The notes under the pieces were generated by a model, which saw only the letters and a program-made list of their open reading frames with translations, did not search any database and was not told where the DNA came from. Both the position numbers and the translations under genes were made by a program. From the NCBI GenBank assembly GCA_007751255.1, contig CP036296.1:2232001-2296000 (forward strand): a DNA stretch of 64,000 nucleotides. The letters run 5' to 3'. Shown in pieces: positions 1 through 9,046 of the stretch. Each line of letters starts with the position of its first letter. The stretch's first letter is position 1. The DNA comes from Engelhardtia mirabilis (GTDB taxonomy: Bacteria; Planctomycetota; UBA1135; GCA-002686595).

Positions 1-512
1 GAGGCGGAGTGCACGACTCCGGGCATGCCCGTCCAGGCGTAGGTCGCGAGCACGTTCAGCATCTGCCCACCGCCCGCCGCGATCATGTGCCGACCGAAGG
101 AGCGGCTGCAGTAGAAGGTGCCGTCGAGGACGATCCCGAGCACCGCTCGCCAGGCCTTGGCGGACAGCTTCTCGGCCGGGCAGACGAAGTTGCCGGCGGC
201 GTTGTTGACCAGGATGTCGACCTTGCCCTGCTTCTCGACGACGCGGTCGGCCAACTCGCGCACGCGGTCCGCCTCGCGCACGTCGACGGTCTCGGAGTAG
301 ACCCGCCAACCGGCGGCGTCGCCCTCTTCGAGCAGTGCTTGGTGATGCTCGGCGGAGCGGCTGGCGATCACCACGGTGGCGCCCAGGGCGGCCAGGCCGC
401 GACTGATCTGCAGGCCCAGCCCGGTGCCGCCCCCGGTGACGACGGCCACCTGGCCGGAGAAGAGGTCGGGGGCGAGGAAGCGGATGGCCTCGGGCGGGTC
501 GGACTGGCTCAT
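1..512 (-). CDS. SDR-family oxidoreductase, 2,4-dienoyl-CoA reductase-like (partial, C-terminus beyond window)
   Basis: The reverse strand reads from an ATG at 512 straight off the left edge, giving about 170 residues of a short-chain dehydrogenase. The dinucleotide-binding TGGGTGLG motif is at residues 26-33 and an NNAAG motif lies mid-chain. The stretch just before the edge (NVLATYAWTGMPGVVHSA) resembles the NADPH-dependent 2,4-dienoyl-CoA reductase/trans-enoyl-CoA reductase branch of the SDR family, which acts in beta-oxidation of unsaturated acyl-CoAs. The segment carrying the catalytic lysine lies outside the window. It is divergent, across 131 bp, from a CoA-thioester-pathway aldehyde dehydrogenase, which fits an acyl-CoA catabolism neighbourhood. 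SDR membership is secure; the exact substrate is inferred. Confidence 0.85.
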   Translation of the reverse strand, partial: MSQSDPPEAIRFLAPDLFSGQVAVVTGGGTGLGLQISRGLAALGATVVIASRSAEHHQALLEEGDAAGWRVYSETVDVREADRVRELADRVVEKQGKVDILVNNAAGNFVCPAEKLSAKAWRAVLGIVLDGTFYCSRSFGRHMIAAGGGQMLNVLATYAWTGMPGVVHSA

Positions 513-643
513 GGGGGCAGGGTGACAGACTCGCCCTGGCCGTGGAAGCTGCGCCGGAAGGCGTGGGGGCGACGGCGGATTCGGAGGCGGGGTCGGATAT
601 CCTGTTCGCCCCCGCGCCCGGCGCGCCACCCCCCGAGAGCCCC

Positions 644-2200
644 ATGATCAAGCTCGAGAGCTACCTCAGCGGCACCTGGCAGACGGGCCAGGGCGATCCC
701 CAGGTCCTGGTCGATCCGGCCACCGAGATGCCCCTGGCCGAGTGCGCCAGCGACGGCATCGACCGCGGCGCCGCCGTGGCCTACGCCCGCGAAGTGGGCG
801 GTCCGGCCCTGCGCGCCATGACCTTCGCCGAGCGCGCCGCGGCCCTGAAAGCCCTGTCCGGCGCCATCCACGAGCACCGCGAGGCGCTGATCGAGTTGTC
901 GATCCAGAACGCCGGTTCGACCCGCGGCGACGCGAAGTTCGACCTCGACGGCGCCACCGGAACCCTGGCGGCCTACGCCAGCTTCGGCAAGCGGCTCGGC
1001 GACCGGCCCTTCCTGACGGACGGCGAGGGCCAGCAGCTCGGCCGCACCCCGCGCTTCTGGGGCGAGCACGTGCTGGTGCCGCGCCCCGGCGTGGCGGTCC
1101 ACATCAACGCCTTCAACTTCCCGGGTTGGGGCATGGCCGAGAAGATGGCCTGCTCGCTCCTGGCCGGGATGCCGGTGATCGAGAAGCCCGGCACGCCGAC
1201 GGCTCTGATCGCCTACCGCATCGCGCAGATCGTGGTCGAGTCGGGCGTGCTGCCCGAGGGCGCCTTCCAGTTCCTAGCGGGCAGCGCGGGCGATCTGCTC
1301 GATCACCTGGGTCCGATGGACGTGGTCGCCTTCACCGGCGGTTCGAAGACCGCGGCGCTGATCCGCGGCCACGAGAACCTCGTGCGCCACAACGTGCGCG
1401 TGAACATCGAGGCCGACTCGCTCAACTCCTCGGTCCTCGGTCCCGACGTGGACACGGACTCAGAGCTGTACGGCGAGTTCCTGGCCAATGTGATGCTCGA
1501 CATGACCCAGAAGGCGGGTCAGAAGTGCACGGCGGTGCGGCGCATCCTGGTGCCCAAGGACATGGTCGAGAGCGTGGTCGCCGACCTGACCGCCGACCTC
1601 GAGCGTCAGAAGCAGGGTAGCCCCGGCGACAAGGACACCCGCGTCGGGACGCTCACCTCGAGTGGCCAACTGCGCGACGTGCGCGCGGGAATCGAGAGCC
1701 TGGCCGAGAACGGCCACGTGCGCTGCGGCGGCGCCGACAGCGTTGGCGATGCGGGCTACGGGATCCGACCGACGCTGATCGAGGCCATCGACGCCGACGC
1801 CGACACCTTCCACGAGTTGGAGGTCTTCGGACCCGTGGCCTCGGTCCTGCCCTACACCGGCGAAGCCTCCGAGGCCGTGCGCCTGGTCAACCGTGGCGGC
1901 GGTGGGCTGGTGGCGGCCGTCTACTCCGACGACGCCGATTGGACCACCGAGGTGACCCTGGGCATCGCCCCCTGGCACGGACGGGTCTGGATCGGCTCCA
2001 GTCGGGTCAAGGGTCAGTCGACGCCGCCCGGGTTGGTGCTGCCCCAATCGGTCCACGGCGGCCCCGGGCGCGCGGGCGGCGGCGAGGAGCTCGGCGCCCT
2101 GCGCGGGCTGTCGCTCTACATGCAGCGCACCGCGGTCCAGGGCTTCCAGGGTCTGGTCCAAAAGCGCTTCGGGGCACCAACCGCCGACAGCGAAGACTGA
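644..2200 (+). CDS. PaaZ-type aldehyde dehydrogenase (semialdehyde dehydrogenase of CoA-linked aromatic catabolism)
   Basis: A 518-residue NAD(P)-dependent aldehyde dehydrogenase. The ATG at 644 starts at [10 protein letters not shown], the usual beginning of the PaaZ/BoxD group. An upstream in-frame start at 542 would add 34 low-complexity residues. Visible active-site features are the [10 protein letters not shown] segment (Asn158), general base Glu256 in NIEAD, and nucleophile Cys295 in GQKCTAVRR. The sequence matches the dehydrogenase half of the phenylacetate-degradation protein PaaZ and the benzoyl-CoA-pathway enzyme BoxD. The C-terminal MaoC-like hydratase domain of full PaaZ (about 680 aa) is absent. 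It probably oxidises a ring-cleavage semialdehyde CoA ester, but no other paa or box genes are visible, so the substrate is uncertain. A TATCCT hexamer at 598-603 could be part of its promoter. Confidence 0.85.
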   Translation: MIKLESYLSGTWQTGQGDPQVLVDPATEMPLAECASDGIDRGAAVAYAREVGGPALRAMTFAERAAALKALSGAIHEHREALIELSIQNAGSTRGDAKFDLDGATGTLAAYASFGKRLGDRPFLTDGEGQQLGRTPRFWGEHVLVPRPGVAVHINAFNFPGWGMAEKMACSLLAGMPVIEKPGTPTALIAYRIAQIVVESGVLPEGAFQFLAGSAGDLLDHLGPMDVVAFTGGSKTAALIRGHENLVRHNVRVNIEADSLNSSVLGPDVDTDSELYGEFLANVMLDMTQKAGQKCTAVRRILVPKDMVESVVADLTADLERQKQGSPGDKDTRVGTLTSSGQLRDVRAGIESLAENGHVRCGGADSVGDAGYGIRPTLIEAIDADADTFHELEVFGPVASVLPYTGEASEAVRLVNRGGGGLVAAVYSDDADWTTEVTLGIAPWHGRVWIGSSRVKGQSTPPGLVLPQSVHGGPGRAGGGEELGALRGLSLYMQRTAVQGFQGLVQKRFGAPTADSED

Positions 2201-2218
2201 GCCCTCTCGCCACCCGGA

Positions 2219-2261
2219 CGCACTGCGCCCCGTCGGTCACGGACCGGCGGGGCGCTGTGCG
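2219..2261. terminator. Long inverted repeat between convergent genes, likely bidirectional terminator
   Basis: Arms 2219-2238 and 2242-2261 form a 20-bp stem with two mismatches and a 3-nt loop (ACG). It lies 18 nt after the aldehyde dehydrogenase stop and about 100 nt from the stop of the convergent HEAT-repeat gene. There is no T-run, so intrinsic termination efficiency is uncertain. Position and stem length favour a terminator or mRNA 3'-end stabiliser serving both genes. Confidence 0.6.
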
Positions 2262-2360
2262 TTCGGATGCCCTGGCAGCTCGAGCGCGGCCGCTCGAACG
2301 CGCTCGTTCGGACGCACTCGATCGGACGCAGCCGCCGGGACGCGATCAGTCGGTCGGAGA

Positions 2361-3560
2361 TCAATCCGGGGTGGTCGGCGCGGGCTGGTTGACCGGGTTG
2401 TAGGGCGAGTTCGCCCACCAGGCTTCCCAGTCCGACTTCTGGCTGCCGATGTCGACGCCGGCCAGGTGCTCGATCGATTGGCGCAGCACCTTGCGCTGCC
2501 GGGTCGACGAGCCGCCGCCCGAGACGCCGACGACGCGCACGTCCAGCACGGCGCCCGACACCAGGGTGTTGATCACCGGGTCGGCGATGGACGACCCCGT
2601 GGCGACCTCGACGTCGTAGTCCTGCACGTAGGCGGACTGGTTGCCAAAGAAGACGTAGCTGCGCGGCGGCGGCGCGTAGCTGCTCGAGCTCGAGGAGAGC
2701 AGCGCGTTGGTGAGCGGCGCGATCGCCTGGCTGTAGCCCATCGAGCCCAGGGCCTGGGCTGCATTGAAGCGCAGGTTCGCGTTCTTGGCGGAGAGGGCAC
2801 GCACCGCCGGCGCGGCCACCGCTGGATCGCCAACGAGGGACAGGGCCAAGGCGCTCTGGCGACGAACGTCCTCGTCCGGGTCGAGCAGGCTGCGCTCGAT
2901 CAACGGATTCGCATCCTGTCCCGGTTGTAGGCGTCGCAGCACCAGCGCCGCGAAGGCGCGGGTCGGAGCACGCTCGTCGCGCAGCTTCGCGAGCGCCGTC
3001 GAATGCACGAACTCCGGGTGCACGGCTTGTTCCAGTCGCCAGACGACGACTTCACGTGCGCTGGGCGGGAGCGGGCCGGCCTTGGCGAAGGCCTCTTCGA
3101 TCGACGCTTCGAGCGCGGTCTCCTCGAGCTCCCAGACCCGCGGCGGCGCGGGGAGGGGCAGGTCGATGACCAGGGATTCGCGCAGCTCGGCGATCAGGTC
3201 CAGGGCGCCGGCATGGTCGGGCTCGAGGACCAGGGCCCGGTCCAGGAGCTTGATCGCGTCGACACCCAGTCGCGCAGCCCAGGCCTTCGCCGCGATGGCC
3301 GCGAGTTCGTCGGCCGAGGCGTCGCCCCGGCGCGCGACCTCGCGCACCTGGCCCCGCACGTCATCGGTCGGCGCGGACCGCTCCGCGCGCAACGCGATGT
3401 GGGCCGTCGATTGGGCAACCCGGCCCTGGGACGCCGTGGCCGCTAGGGCGTCGCCGGAGAGAGCTCGGCTCGGAGGAACCCCGCCGGGGGCGCCCGAAGC
3501 GGTGGTCCCGGCGGCGACGAGGGTGAGCACGCAGATGGCGGTGGGCTTGGCGCTGAACAT
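2361..3560 (-). CDS. Secreted HEAT-repeat protein
   Basis: A 399-residue protein with an N-terminal signal sequence (MFSAKPTAICVLTLVAAG, then Ala/Ser-rich). A helical middle region (about residues 70-130, TPR-like in LLDRALVLEPDHAGALDLI) is followed by HEAT-type repeats at about 195-290 (DEDVRRQSALALSLVGDPAV; NLRFNAAQALGSMGYSQAI). A Ser-rich stretch follows, then a unique C-terminus ending in a Trp-rich segment. HEAT arrays are protein-binding scaffolds; no catalytic motif is seen. It starts 11 nt after the comEC stop on the same strand, so the two are probably cotranscribed. Its role, probably extracytoplasmic, is unknown. Confidence 0.8.
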   Translation of the reverse strand: MFSAKPTAICVLTLVAAGTTASGAPGGVPPSRALSGDALAATASQGRVAQSTAHIALRAERSAPTDDVRGQVREVARRGDASADELAAIAAKAWAARLGVDAIKLLDRALVLEPDHAGALDLIAELRESLVIDLPLPAPPRVWELEETALEASIEEAFAKAGPLPPSAREVVVWRLEQAVHPEFVHSTALAKLRDERAPTRAFAALVLRRLQPGQDANPLIERSLLDPDEDVRRQSALALSLVGDPAVAAPAVRALSAKNANLRFNAAQALGSMGYSQAIAPLTNALLSSSSSSYAPPPRSYVFFGNQSAYVQDYDVEVATGSSIADPVINTLVSGAVLDVRVVGVSGGGSSTRQRKVLRQSIEHLAGVDIGSQKSDWEAWWANSPYNPVNQPAPTTPD

Positions 3561-3571
3561 GGCATTCGAGG

Positions 3572-5950
3572 CTAGTCGAGCCAGCGCACGGGGTTGTCAT
3601 CGGACCTTGGTGCCGATTCGAGGACCGCGCGCAGGGGGCCCAGGGCGCCGGTGGAAGACCACCTCTGGCCCCTGCGGTCGAGCTCTCCGGCCATCGCTGG
3701 CCGCGCCGCGCCGCTGACCCAGACTTCCCGTGGCTCGACCTGGTCGAGCAGGGCGCAGACCGCGGTGCCGTGGGACCCGTGGTGGGGGAGCAACAGGATG
3801 TCGATCGGCGCCTGCAGGTGCCCTGCGGCCAGGCTGGCGGCCAGGCCCCCGTCCACCGCATCCCCGCACAGCAGCACCCGCCGACCACTCCACTGGACCA
3901 AGAGGCTGCAGGAGCCCTCGTTGCCCTCGCCGTCGCCACCGCGGATCAGGGTCAGCTCCAGGCCGCTCGGCGTGCACAGCCGCGCCTGTCCCGCCGGGCT
4001 CCCATCCAACTGGAGGTGTCGCGTGCTCCGTCCCTTCAGGTCGTCGTCCGTCCAGCCCAGGTGCCACTGCGGCTCGAGCCGCGTCGCGATCCACGGCGCC
4101 GCGCTGCGGTGGTCGTGGTCCGAATGGCTCAGGCACAGGTTGACCGACTGCACCTCCCAGGCGCGCATCAACGGCGCCAGGCCCTCGGACACGAGCCTAG
4201 GCCGATCGCGCGTCCCGGCGTCGAAGATCCAAGTCCCCGACCCCGGCGCGCGCAGGGCCACCGCCGTGCCATGCCCCACGTCGAGGGCAACGACCTCCAG
4301 TCCGCGCGGCCCCGGTCGCAGGGGCAGGACTAGCACCGCCGTCAAAGCCAGGGCGAACCCCGTCGTCGGAAGTCGCAGGCGAGTCGCCTCGCGCATCGCG
4401 AGCAGCGCGAACCAAGTCAGCGTTGCGAGCCAAGGCAACCAATGGGGACGGTCGTGCACCAGCCAAGGCGTGCCAGGCAACTGATCCATCAGGCCGAGCA
4501 GCGCGATCAGGCCGCGCTCGAGTGCGCCCGTGAGGTGAATGACCCAAACCCATCCGGTCCAAAGCGCGAGCCACAGCAGCGGCAGCAGCAGCGCGATGAT
4601 CGGAACGCTCAAGACCGTCGCCAGGATCCCCACCGGGGCGATCTCGCCGAAGGCGTTCCAGGCGACCGGCAGGGTGGCGACCACGGCGGCGACCGAACAA
4701 GCCACGCCCGTCACGAACCACGCCTGCAGGCGGTCGCGGGCGATCGAGGCCGCGATGATCGGTAGTGGGCGGTGCCAACGCAGCACTGCGACCGTGCGCC
4801 GCTCTTTCCCGCGCCGCAGGGCGAAGCTCGAGCTCAGTCGCGTCGCCGCGAGGAGGATGCCGAGGGTCGCCGCATAGGAGAGGGCGACCGACAGGGACTG
4901 GACCGCGCGCGGATCGAGGGCGCACTCGAGAGCCAGGGCTCCGCCCCAGATCGAGAGGGCGTCCGCCTGGCGACCCTTCCACGGAACGCCTACCGGACCC
5001 GGCAGGTGTCGCGCGGCCAAGATGGCGCCGAGGGCCAGGGCTGCTCGCACGACTGGCGGCGCCGCCCCCGCCACGAGGGCGAAGCCGCAAAGCCAAGCGA
5101 CCCGCGCCAGGTCCGCCACCAGCCGCGAGTGCCGCGCGCCGACCCCGACCAGGCGCGCGAGCCGCGCTGCCAGCGCTCCCAGGGGCCAGAGCACGACCGC
5201 GGCCAAGAGACCCACGTGCAGCCCCGACAGGGCCAATAGGTGCCGGGTGCCCGTGCGTGTGAACAGATCCGCCAAGTCGCGGTCGAGGTTGCGGCGGTCG
5301 CCGACCAGCAGCGCGCCGGCCAGCCCCCGGTCGGCGTCGAGGCCCAGCTCCTCACAACGCTCGACCAGGGCCCGCCGGACGCCGTCGATGCGTTCGCCGC
5401 CGGGCCGCCGGTCCGGCTCGCTGACCCGCACCAACTCGTCGATTGCCACGCGATGCATCCCCATCAGGTCCCCACGTCGACCCACGGAGCCCGGCTCGGG
5501 CCCTCGCACGAAGGCGCGCAGGTCCCCCGGGGGCAGCAGCAGCACCTCACTGCCCACCGCGGGCGCCGGTCCCTCGAACTCGAGCAGCCACGGGTGGGGT
5601 GGGTCGCTGCGAAGGCGCAATTGACCGCCCTCGGCGACGATGCGGCCGGCCACTGGCTCGGCCAACTGGACTGACCGGCTGATTCCCTGCTGGATCGGTG
5701 CCGGGGCGTCCACCGCCGCGCGGGCCGCGGACCCCAGCAGGCCTGCCAACGCCAGCAGCACGGCCGCGCGACCCCAGATCGCCAGTCCCAGGGCCAGGGC
5801 CGCGCAGCACACGAGCCAGATCGCGGCCGCGCCTCCGAGGAGCCGCACCCATTCGAGCCCCCAGGCCTGGCCCGCGGCCAGGACCAGGGCCGTCGTCAGG
5901 GCCGGCCGTGCGCGGAGCCCGCGCTCGATCCAATCGAAGACCGTATTCAC
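3572..5950 (-). CDS. comEC: ComEC/Rec2-family DNA internalisation protein
   Basis: A 792-residue polytopic membrane protein. The order is an N-terminal pair of TM helices, a soluble OB-like (DUF4131-type) segment, the competence core (GALLVGDRRNLDRDL, then TRHLLALSGLHVGLLAA), further TM helices, and a C-terminal metallo-beta-lactamase-like domain with LDVGHG, a HSDHDH metal motif and LLLPHHGSHG. This is the complete ComEC architecture: the inner-membrane channel passing single-stranded DNA during natural transformation. The GTG at 5950 is taken as start because the reading frame upstream runs through unrelated coaD/ridA sequence. It is divergent from coaD across 66 bp. No other competence genes are in the window. 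Confidence 0.92.
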   Translation of the reverse strand: MNTVFDWIERGLRARPALTTALVLAAGQAWGLEWVRLLGGAAAIWLVCCAALALGLAIWGRAAVLLALAGLLGSAARAAVDAPAPIQQGISRSVQLAEPVAGRIVAEGGQLRLRSDPPHPWLLEFEGPAPAVGSEVLLLPPGDLRAFVRGPEPGSVGRRGDLMGMHRVAIDELVRVSEPDRRPGGERIDGVRRALVERCEELGLDADRGLAGALLVGDRRNLDRDLADLFTRTGTRHLLALSGLHVGLLAAVVLWPLGALAARLARLVGVGARHSRLVADLARVAWLCGFALVAGAAPPVVRAALALGAILAARHLPGPVGVPWKGRQADALSIWGGALALECALDPRAVQSLSVALSYAATLGILLAATRLSSSFALRRGKERRTVAVLRWHRPLPIIAASIARDRLQAWFVTGVACSVAAVVATLPVAWNAFGEIAPVGILATVLSVPIIALLLPLLWLALWTGWVWVIHLTGALERGLIALLGLMDQLPGTPWLVHDRPHWLPWLATLTWFALLAMREATRLRLPTTGFALALTAVLVLPLRPGPRGLEVVALDVGHGTAVALRAPGSGTWIFDAGTRDRPRLVSEGLAPLMRAWEVQSVNLCLSHSDHDHRSAAPWIATRLEPQWHLGWTDDDLKGRSTRHLQLDGSPAGQARLCTPSGLELTLIRGGDGEGNEGSCSLLVQWSGRRVLLCGDAVDGGLAASLAAGHLQAPIDILLLPHHGSHGTAVCALLDQVEPREVWVSGAARPAMAGELDRRGQRWSSTGALGPLRAVLESAPRSDDNPVRWLD

Positions 5951-6001
5951 ACCCTGCGGACGGTCGGGAGCGCCGGTGGTTTCACCCGAACTTTCGATCC
6001 G

Positions 6002-6007
6002 TAGACT
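6002..6007 (+). promoter_or_regulatory. -10-like hexamer TAGACT before coaD
   Basis: TAGACT ends 9 nt before the coaD ATG, leaving no room for a Shine-Dalgarno sequence if it is a -10 box. An identical hexamer sits 8 nt before the gene at 52572. Called by eye; no clear -35 partner. Confidence 0.35.
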
Positions 6008-6016
6008 CGGGGCCCC

Positions 6017-6520
6017 ATGGCCGACGCAACCGACCGCCCGAGCCACGCCCTGTTCCCGGGCACCTTCGATCCGCCGACCTTCGGTCACTTGGACCTGATC
6101 CGCCGCGGCCTGGCGCTCTTCGATCGGGTCACGGTCGCCGTGGCCGCGCACCCCAGCAAGCACGCCAGCCTCACCGCCGAGGAGCGCATCGCCCTCCTGG
6201 AGGCAATCACCGCCGACCTGGAGGGCGTCGTCGTGACGCGCATCGAAGGCCTGGTCGTGGACGCCGCCGAGCAGCTCGGGTGTTCCCAGATCCTGCGCGG
6301 CGTGCGCAGCGGCACCGACTTCGACTACGAAGTCACCATGGCACGCACGAACCGCGAGCTGTTGCCGCGCATCGACACGGTGCTGTTGGTTCCGGACGCG
6401 CCCTACGCCCACATCACCAGCACCCTGGTGCGCCAGATCGCGGGCCTCGGCGGCAGCGTGCGCGCGTTCGTGCCGGCCGCCGTGGCCGAGGTGCTCGAGG
6501 CTCGCCGCCCAGGCGCCTGA
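6017..6520 (+). CDS. coaD: Phosphopantetheine adenylyltransferase
   Basis: A 167-residue nucleotidyltransferase of coenzyme A biosynthesis, transferring AMP from ATP to 4'-phosphopantetheine to give dephospho-CoA. It has the PGTFDPPTFGHLDLI motif near residue 14 (T/HxGH class), the LRGVRSGTDFDYE segment that contacts substrate, and the HITSTLVRQIAGLGGSV ATP-binding element (the usual ISSTxVR motif with S to T). Length is typical (about 160 aa). No Shine-Dalgarno precedes the ATG; a TAGACT hexamer ends 9 nt upstream, consistent with a leaderless or near-leaderless mRNA. It is followed closely by ridA. Confidence 0.95.
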   Translation: MADATDRPSHALFPGTFDPPTFGHLDLIRRGLALFDRVTVAVAAHPSKHASLTAEERIALLEAITADLEGVVVTRIEGLVVDAAEQLGCSQILRGVRSGTDFDYEVTMARTNRELLPRIDTVLLVPDAPYAHITSTLVRQIAGLGGSVRAFVPAAVAEVLEARRPGA

Positions 6521-6649
6521 GCCGTGTTCGAGCGTCGACCTTTCCTGCGCCTGGTCGCGGCCCTGTGCCTGGCGCCCTTCCAACGTCGCGCGGCCCGCGC
6601 CGCAGACGATCCGCTTCCCATTCATCCGACTCCCCCCGAAGCTTCCCCC

Positions 6650-7039
6650 ATGACCGAGCGCACCAAGATCCACTCCGACGGCGCCCCCGCCGCGATCGGC
6701 CCCTACTCCCAGGCGATCCGCGCCGGCGACACCCTCTACTGCTCCGGACAAGTGGCCCTCGATCCGAAGACCGGCGAGTTCCACGCGGGCACGGCCGCCG
6801 AGGAGGCGCGCCACTGCCTCGAGAACCTCAAGGCCGTGCTCGCCGCCGGCGGCTCGAGCTTCGACCGGGTGGTGCGCTGCACGGTCTTCCTGGTCGACAT
6901 GGCCGACTTCGCCGCCGTCAACGCGGTCTACGGCGAGTACTTCACCGGCGACACGCCCCCCAGCCGGGCCTGCGTCGCCGTGGCCCAGCTCCCCAAGGGC
7001 GCGCGGGTCGAGATCGACGCCATCGCCCTCTGCGGGTGA
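6650..7039 (+). CDS. ridA: RidA family enamine/imine deaminase
   Basis: From the ATG at 6650 the product is 129 residues, the normal RidA length. Hallmarks are IGPYSQAIRAGDTLYCSGQ, the central VVRCTVFLVDMADFAAVN region, and the C-terminal PPSRACVAVAQLPKGARVEID containing the substrate-binding arginine. RidA hydrolyses reactive 2-aminoacrylate and related enamines produced by PLP enzymes. The frame is open further upstream to a GTG at 6524, only 3 nt after coaD. That longer form would add a 42-residue Tat-signal-like leader (see findings). The cytosolic form is preferred because it matches the family. Confidence 0.92.
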   Translation: MTERTKIHSDGAPAAIGPYSQAIRAGDTLYCSGQVALDPKTGEFHAGTAAEEARHCLENLKAVLAAGGSSFDRVVRCTVFLVDMADFAAVNAVYGEYFTGDTPPSRACVAVAQLPKGARVEIDAIALCG

Positions 7040-7054
7040 TGCGGTGAGGTCCAC

Positions 7055-9040
7055 TTGAGCAGCCGCGCGGTCCTCGTCGCCTTCGCCCTGGCCCTGGGGA
7101 TCGCGGTGCTGCTGCTCGCAGGGCGGGGCCCGTCGGAGGAGGTTCCGACCGGGCCCGGGCTCGAGGCGGCGCCCCCAGTCGCGAGCGGGACGGCGGCCCT
7201 GGCCGAGCTGCGCGAGCGTGCCGCCTCCGAGGCTGTCGGCGAGCGGCGCGCCCTGGCGGAGCATTCGCCGCAGGCCGTCCCGGCGGGCGAGGTCCGGCTC
7301 CGATTCCGCCTGGTCGACTCCCTCGGCGAACCCCTCGCCGCGGCGTCGGTCGATCTGCGCGCGTGGCCGCGGGGCGGCGGCCCCGCCGAGGACTTGAGGG
7401 CCGTGCTCGAGGGCGACGGCGAGTACAGCGTTCGCGTCGATCGTCGCTTCGAACGGGTCGAGTGCACGGCCCGTGCTCCAGGGCGCCTGTCGGTCCTGTT
7501 CGTCGCCTCGCCGCCCGCTCAGGAAGCGGAGCACAGCTTCGAGTTGAAGCTGGTTCCCGCCGCGATCGTGCTGTTCTCGATCGTCGACGCAGAGGGTCAG
7601 CCGATCGATCGGGCCCAGGTGTCCGCGACGGCTACCGGGAGTCCGAGCGAGGACGAGCTGAAGCTCTCCGTGGTCGACGCCGAAGGGTTACTGAAGGGCG
7701 TGGGCGGCGAGCACGTCCGCCTCGAGGTCGCGAGCCCGCGACACGGCCGCGTGGTCCAGTGGATCGACCTGCCCTTCGATTCCGAGCCACTCTTCCTGGG
7801 GCCGATCGCGATCGGCGGGGGACAGCGACTCGACGGGCGCCTGACCGTGGACGGCGGCACGCCCCTGGCCTTCGTCGGCGTGACCGTGCGGGCCAGCTCC
7901 GGCGCGACGATGGCCGGTCTGGTCGAGGCGACGACCCGCACCGACGGGCACGGGCGGTTCACCTTCGCCAACCTCGCCGACGCGAACTTCCGGCTCACGG
8001 TGGACCCGCAGGTCGACCCCCTGGGTCTGATGGACGCCGACGTCACGCCTTCCACCGAGCCCGTGGTCGTGAATCGCAGCGCGTGCATCCTGCAAGTGAT
8101 CGGTGTCGATCGGATCGGCAATCGGTTGCAGCTCCAGCGGGTCAGCCTGGCCGAGACCGCGCAGGGGGCGAACCTGGCCGACCAGAGCTCTGCGCCGGAC
8201 TACATCGGTCAGGTGAACTTCGTCCTGCCACTGGACAGCCGATGGTTCCTGCGCGGAAGGGTCGAGCCTGCCGGAGACATGCGACGGGAACCCGGAGCGT
8301 TCCAGGAGCTGTCCGGCGAGGTCGAGATCCATGCCGAGTCGCAGCTCGAGCACGTGTTGCGATTCGAGGACGGCGACCTTTCGGCTGCGGTGGAGTTCTC
8401 GGTCGAGCGCAATGGAGAGGTCGGGCCGCTCGAGCTCACCGTCGCGTTCGAAGCGGACGACGGACATTCCCTTTCGCGCACGGGACGGATCGGCGCCGAG
8501 GCTTCGACGCTGCGCTTTCGGGACCTCCCCGCGGGTGCCTGGCGCTGGACCGCGCGCGTGGTGGGCGCTGACGGGAGCCCGCTCTCGGCGAGTCCGCGCC
8601 CTTCGCAGAGCTGGGCGAGCTCACGCCCGCTCCCGAGGGAGCTGCGCCTCGAGGCTGGGCTGGTCTCCACGGCCTGGCTGAACCTGAGCCGGGAGGAGCG
8701 GCTGCAGATCGACCTGACCGCGGTCCCCCGGGAGTCAGCGGGAGTTCCCGTGCAGGTCAGCGTCGAGCGGATCGATGGCGATCGCGCAGGGCTCCAGCAG
8801 CTGGCCTTCTCGACGGCGCACACCTTCGCCCTGACCGTCGCCTCCGACGGCGGCGACCCCGCGCGCGGCCTGTTGACCACCGGCCAGCTCTGGCAGACGC
8901 GCACACCCCTGGCGGTGGGGCTCTATCGTGTGCGTCTCGAGCAGGCGGATCGGGAGCCGCTCGAGTTGGAGGTCGACCTCGGCGACGGTCGCTTTCCGCG
9001 AGTCGAACCGGGCGATTGGCTCCTGCCCGACGGACGCTGA
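7055..9040 (+). CDS. CarboxypepD_reg-like secreted/anchored beta-sandwich protein (paralogue 1)
   Basis: 661 residues. The TTG start at 7055 is chosen because GGTGAGG lies just upstream and the protein then begins with a single hydrophobic helix (about residues 4-22, VLVAFALALGIAVLLLAG), an uncleaved signal-anchor or signal peptide. The remainder is predicted all-beta: a carboxypeptidase-regulatory-like repeat around residues 255-310 (TPLAFVGVTV, then TDGHGRFTFANL) and a C-terminal module with the family motif GLYRVRL. No enzymatic motif is present. It opens a tandem run of paralogues, with the next start 6 nt downstream. Family members usually act as extracellular adhesive or carbohydrate/protein-binding modules; the function here is not established. 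Confidence 0.8.
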   Translation: MSSRAVLVAFALALGIAVLLLAGRGPSEEVPTGPGLEAAPPVASGTAALAELRERAASEAVGERRALAEHSPQAVPAGEVRLRFRLVDSLGEPLAAASVDLRAWPRGGGPAEDLRAVLEGDGEYSVRVDRRFERVECTARAPGRLSVLFVASPPAQEAEHSFELKLVPAAIVLFSIVDAEGQPIDRAQVSATATGSPSEDELKLSVVDAEGLLKGVGGEHVRLEVASPRHGRVVQWIDLPFDSEPLFLGPIAIGGGQRLDGRLTVDGGTPLAFVGVTVRASSGATMAGLVEATTRTDGHGRFTFANLADANFRLTVDPQVDPLGLMDADVTPSTEPVVVNRSACILQVIGVDRIGNRLQLQRVSLAETAQGANLADQSSAPDYIGQVNFVLPLDSRWFLRGRVEPAGDMRREPGAFQELSGEVEIHAESQLEHVLRFEDGDLSAAVEFSVERNGEVGPLELTVAFEADDGHSLSRTGRIGAEASTLRFRDLPAGAWRWTARVVGADGSPLSASPRPSQSWASSRPLPRELRLEAGLVSTAWLNLSREERLQIDLTAVPRESAGVPVQVSVERIDGDRAGLQQLAFSTAHTFALTVASDGGDPARGLLTTGQLWQTRTPLAVGLYRVRLEQADREPLELEVDLGDGRFPRVEPGDWLLPDGR

Positions 9041-9046
9041 ACGAAC

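Noticed and set aside
542-643. N-terminal extension of the aldehyde dehydrogenase
   Set aside because: Pro/Ala-rich residues absent from the family; the ATG at 644 gives the normal family start.
3572-7534. A single 1320-residue minus-strand ORF covering comEC and more
   Set aside because: Its N-terminal about 528 residues are the reverse shadow of coaD, ridA and paralogue 1, with low-complexity composition; the true comEC starts at 5950.
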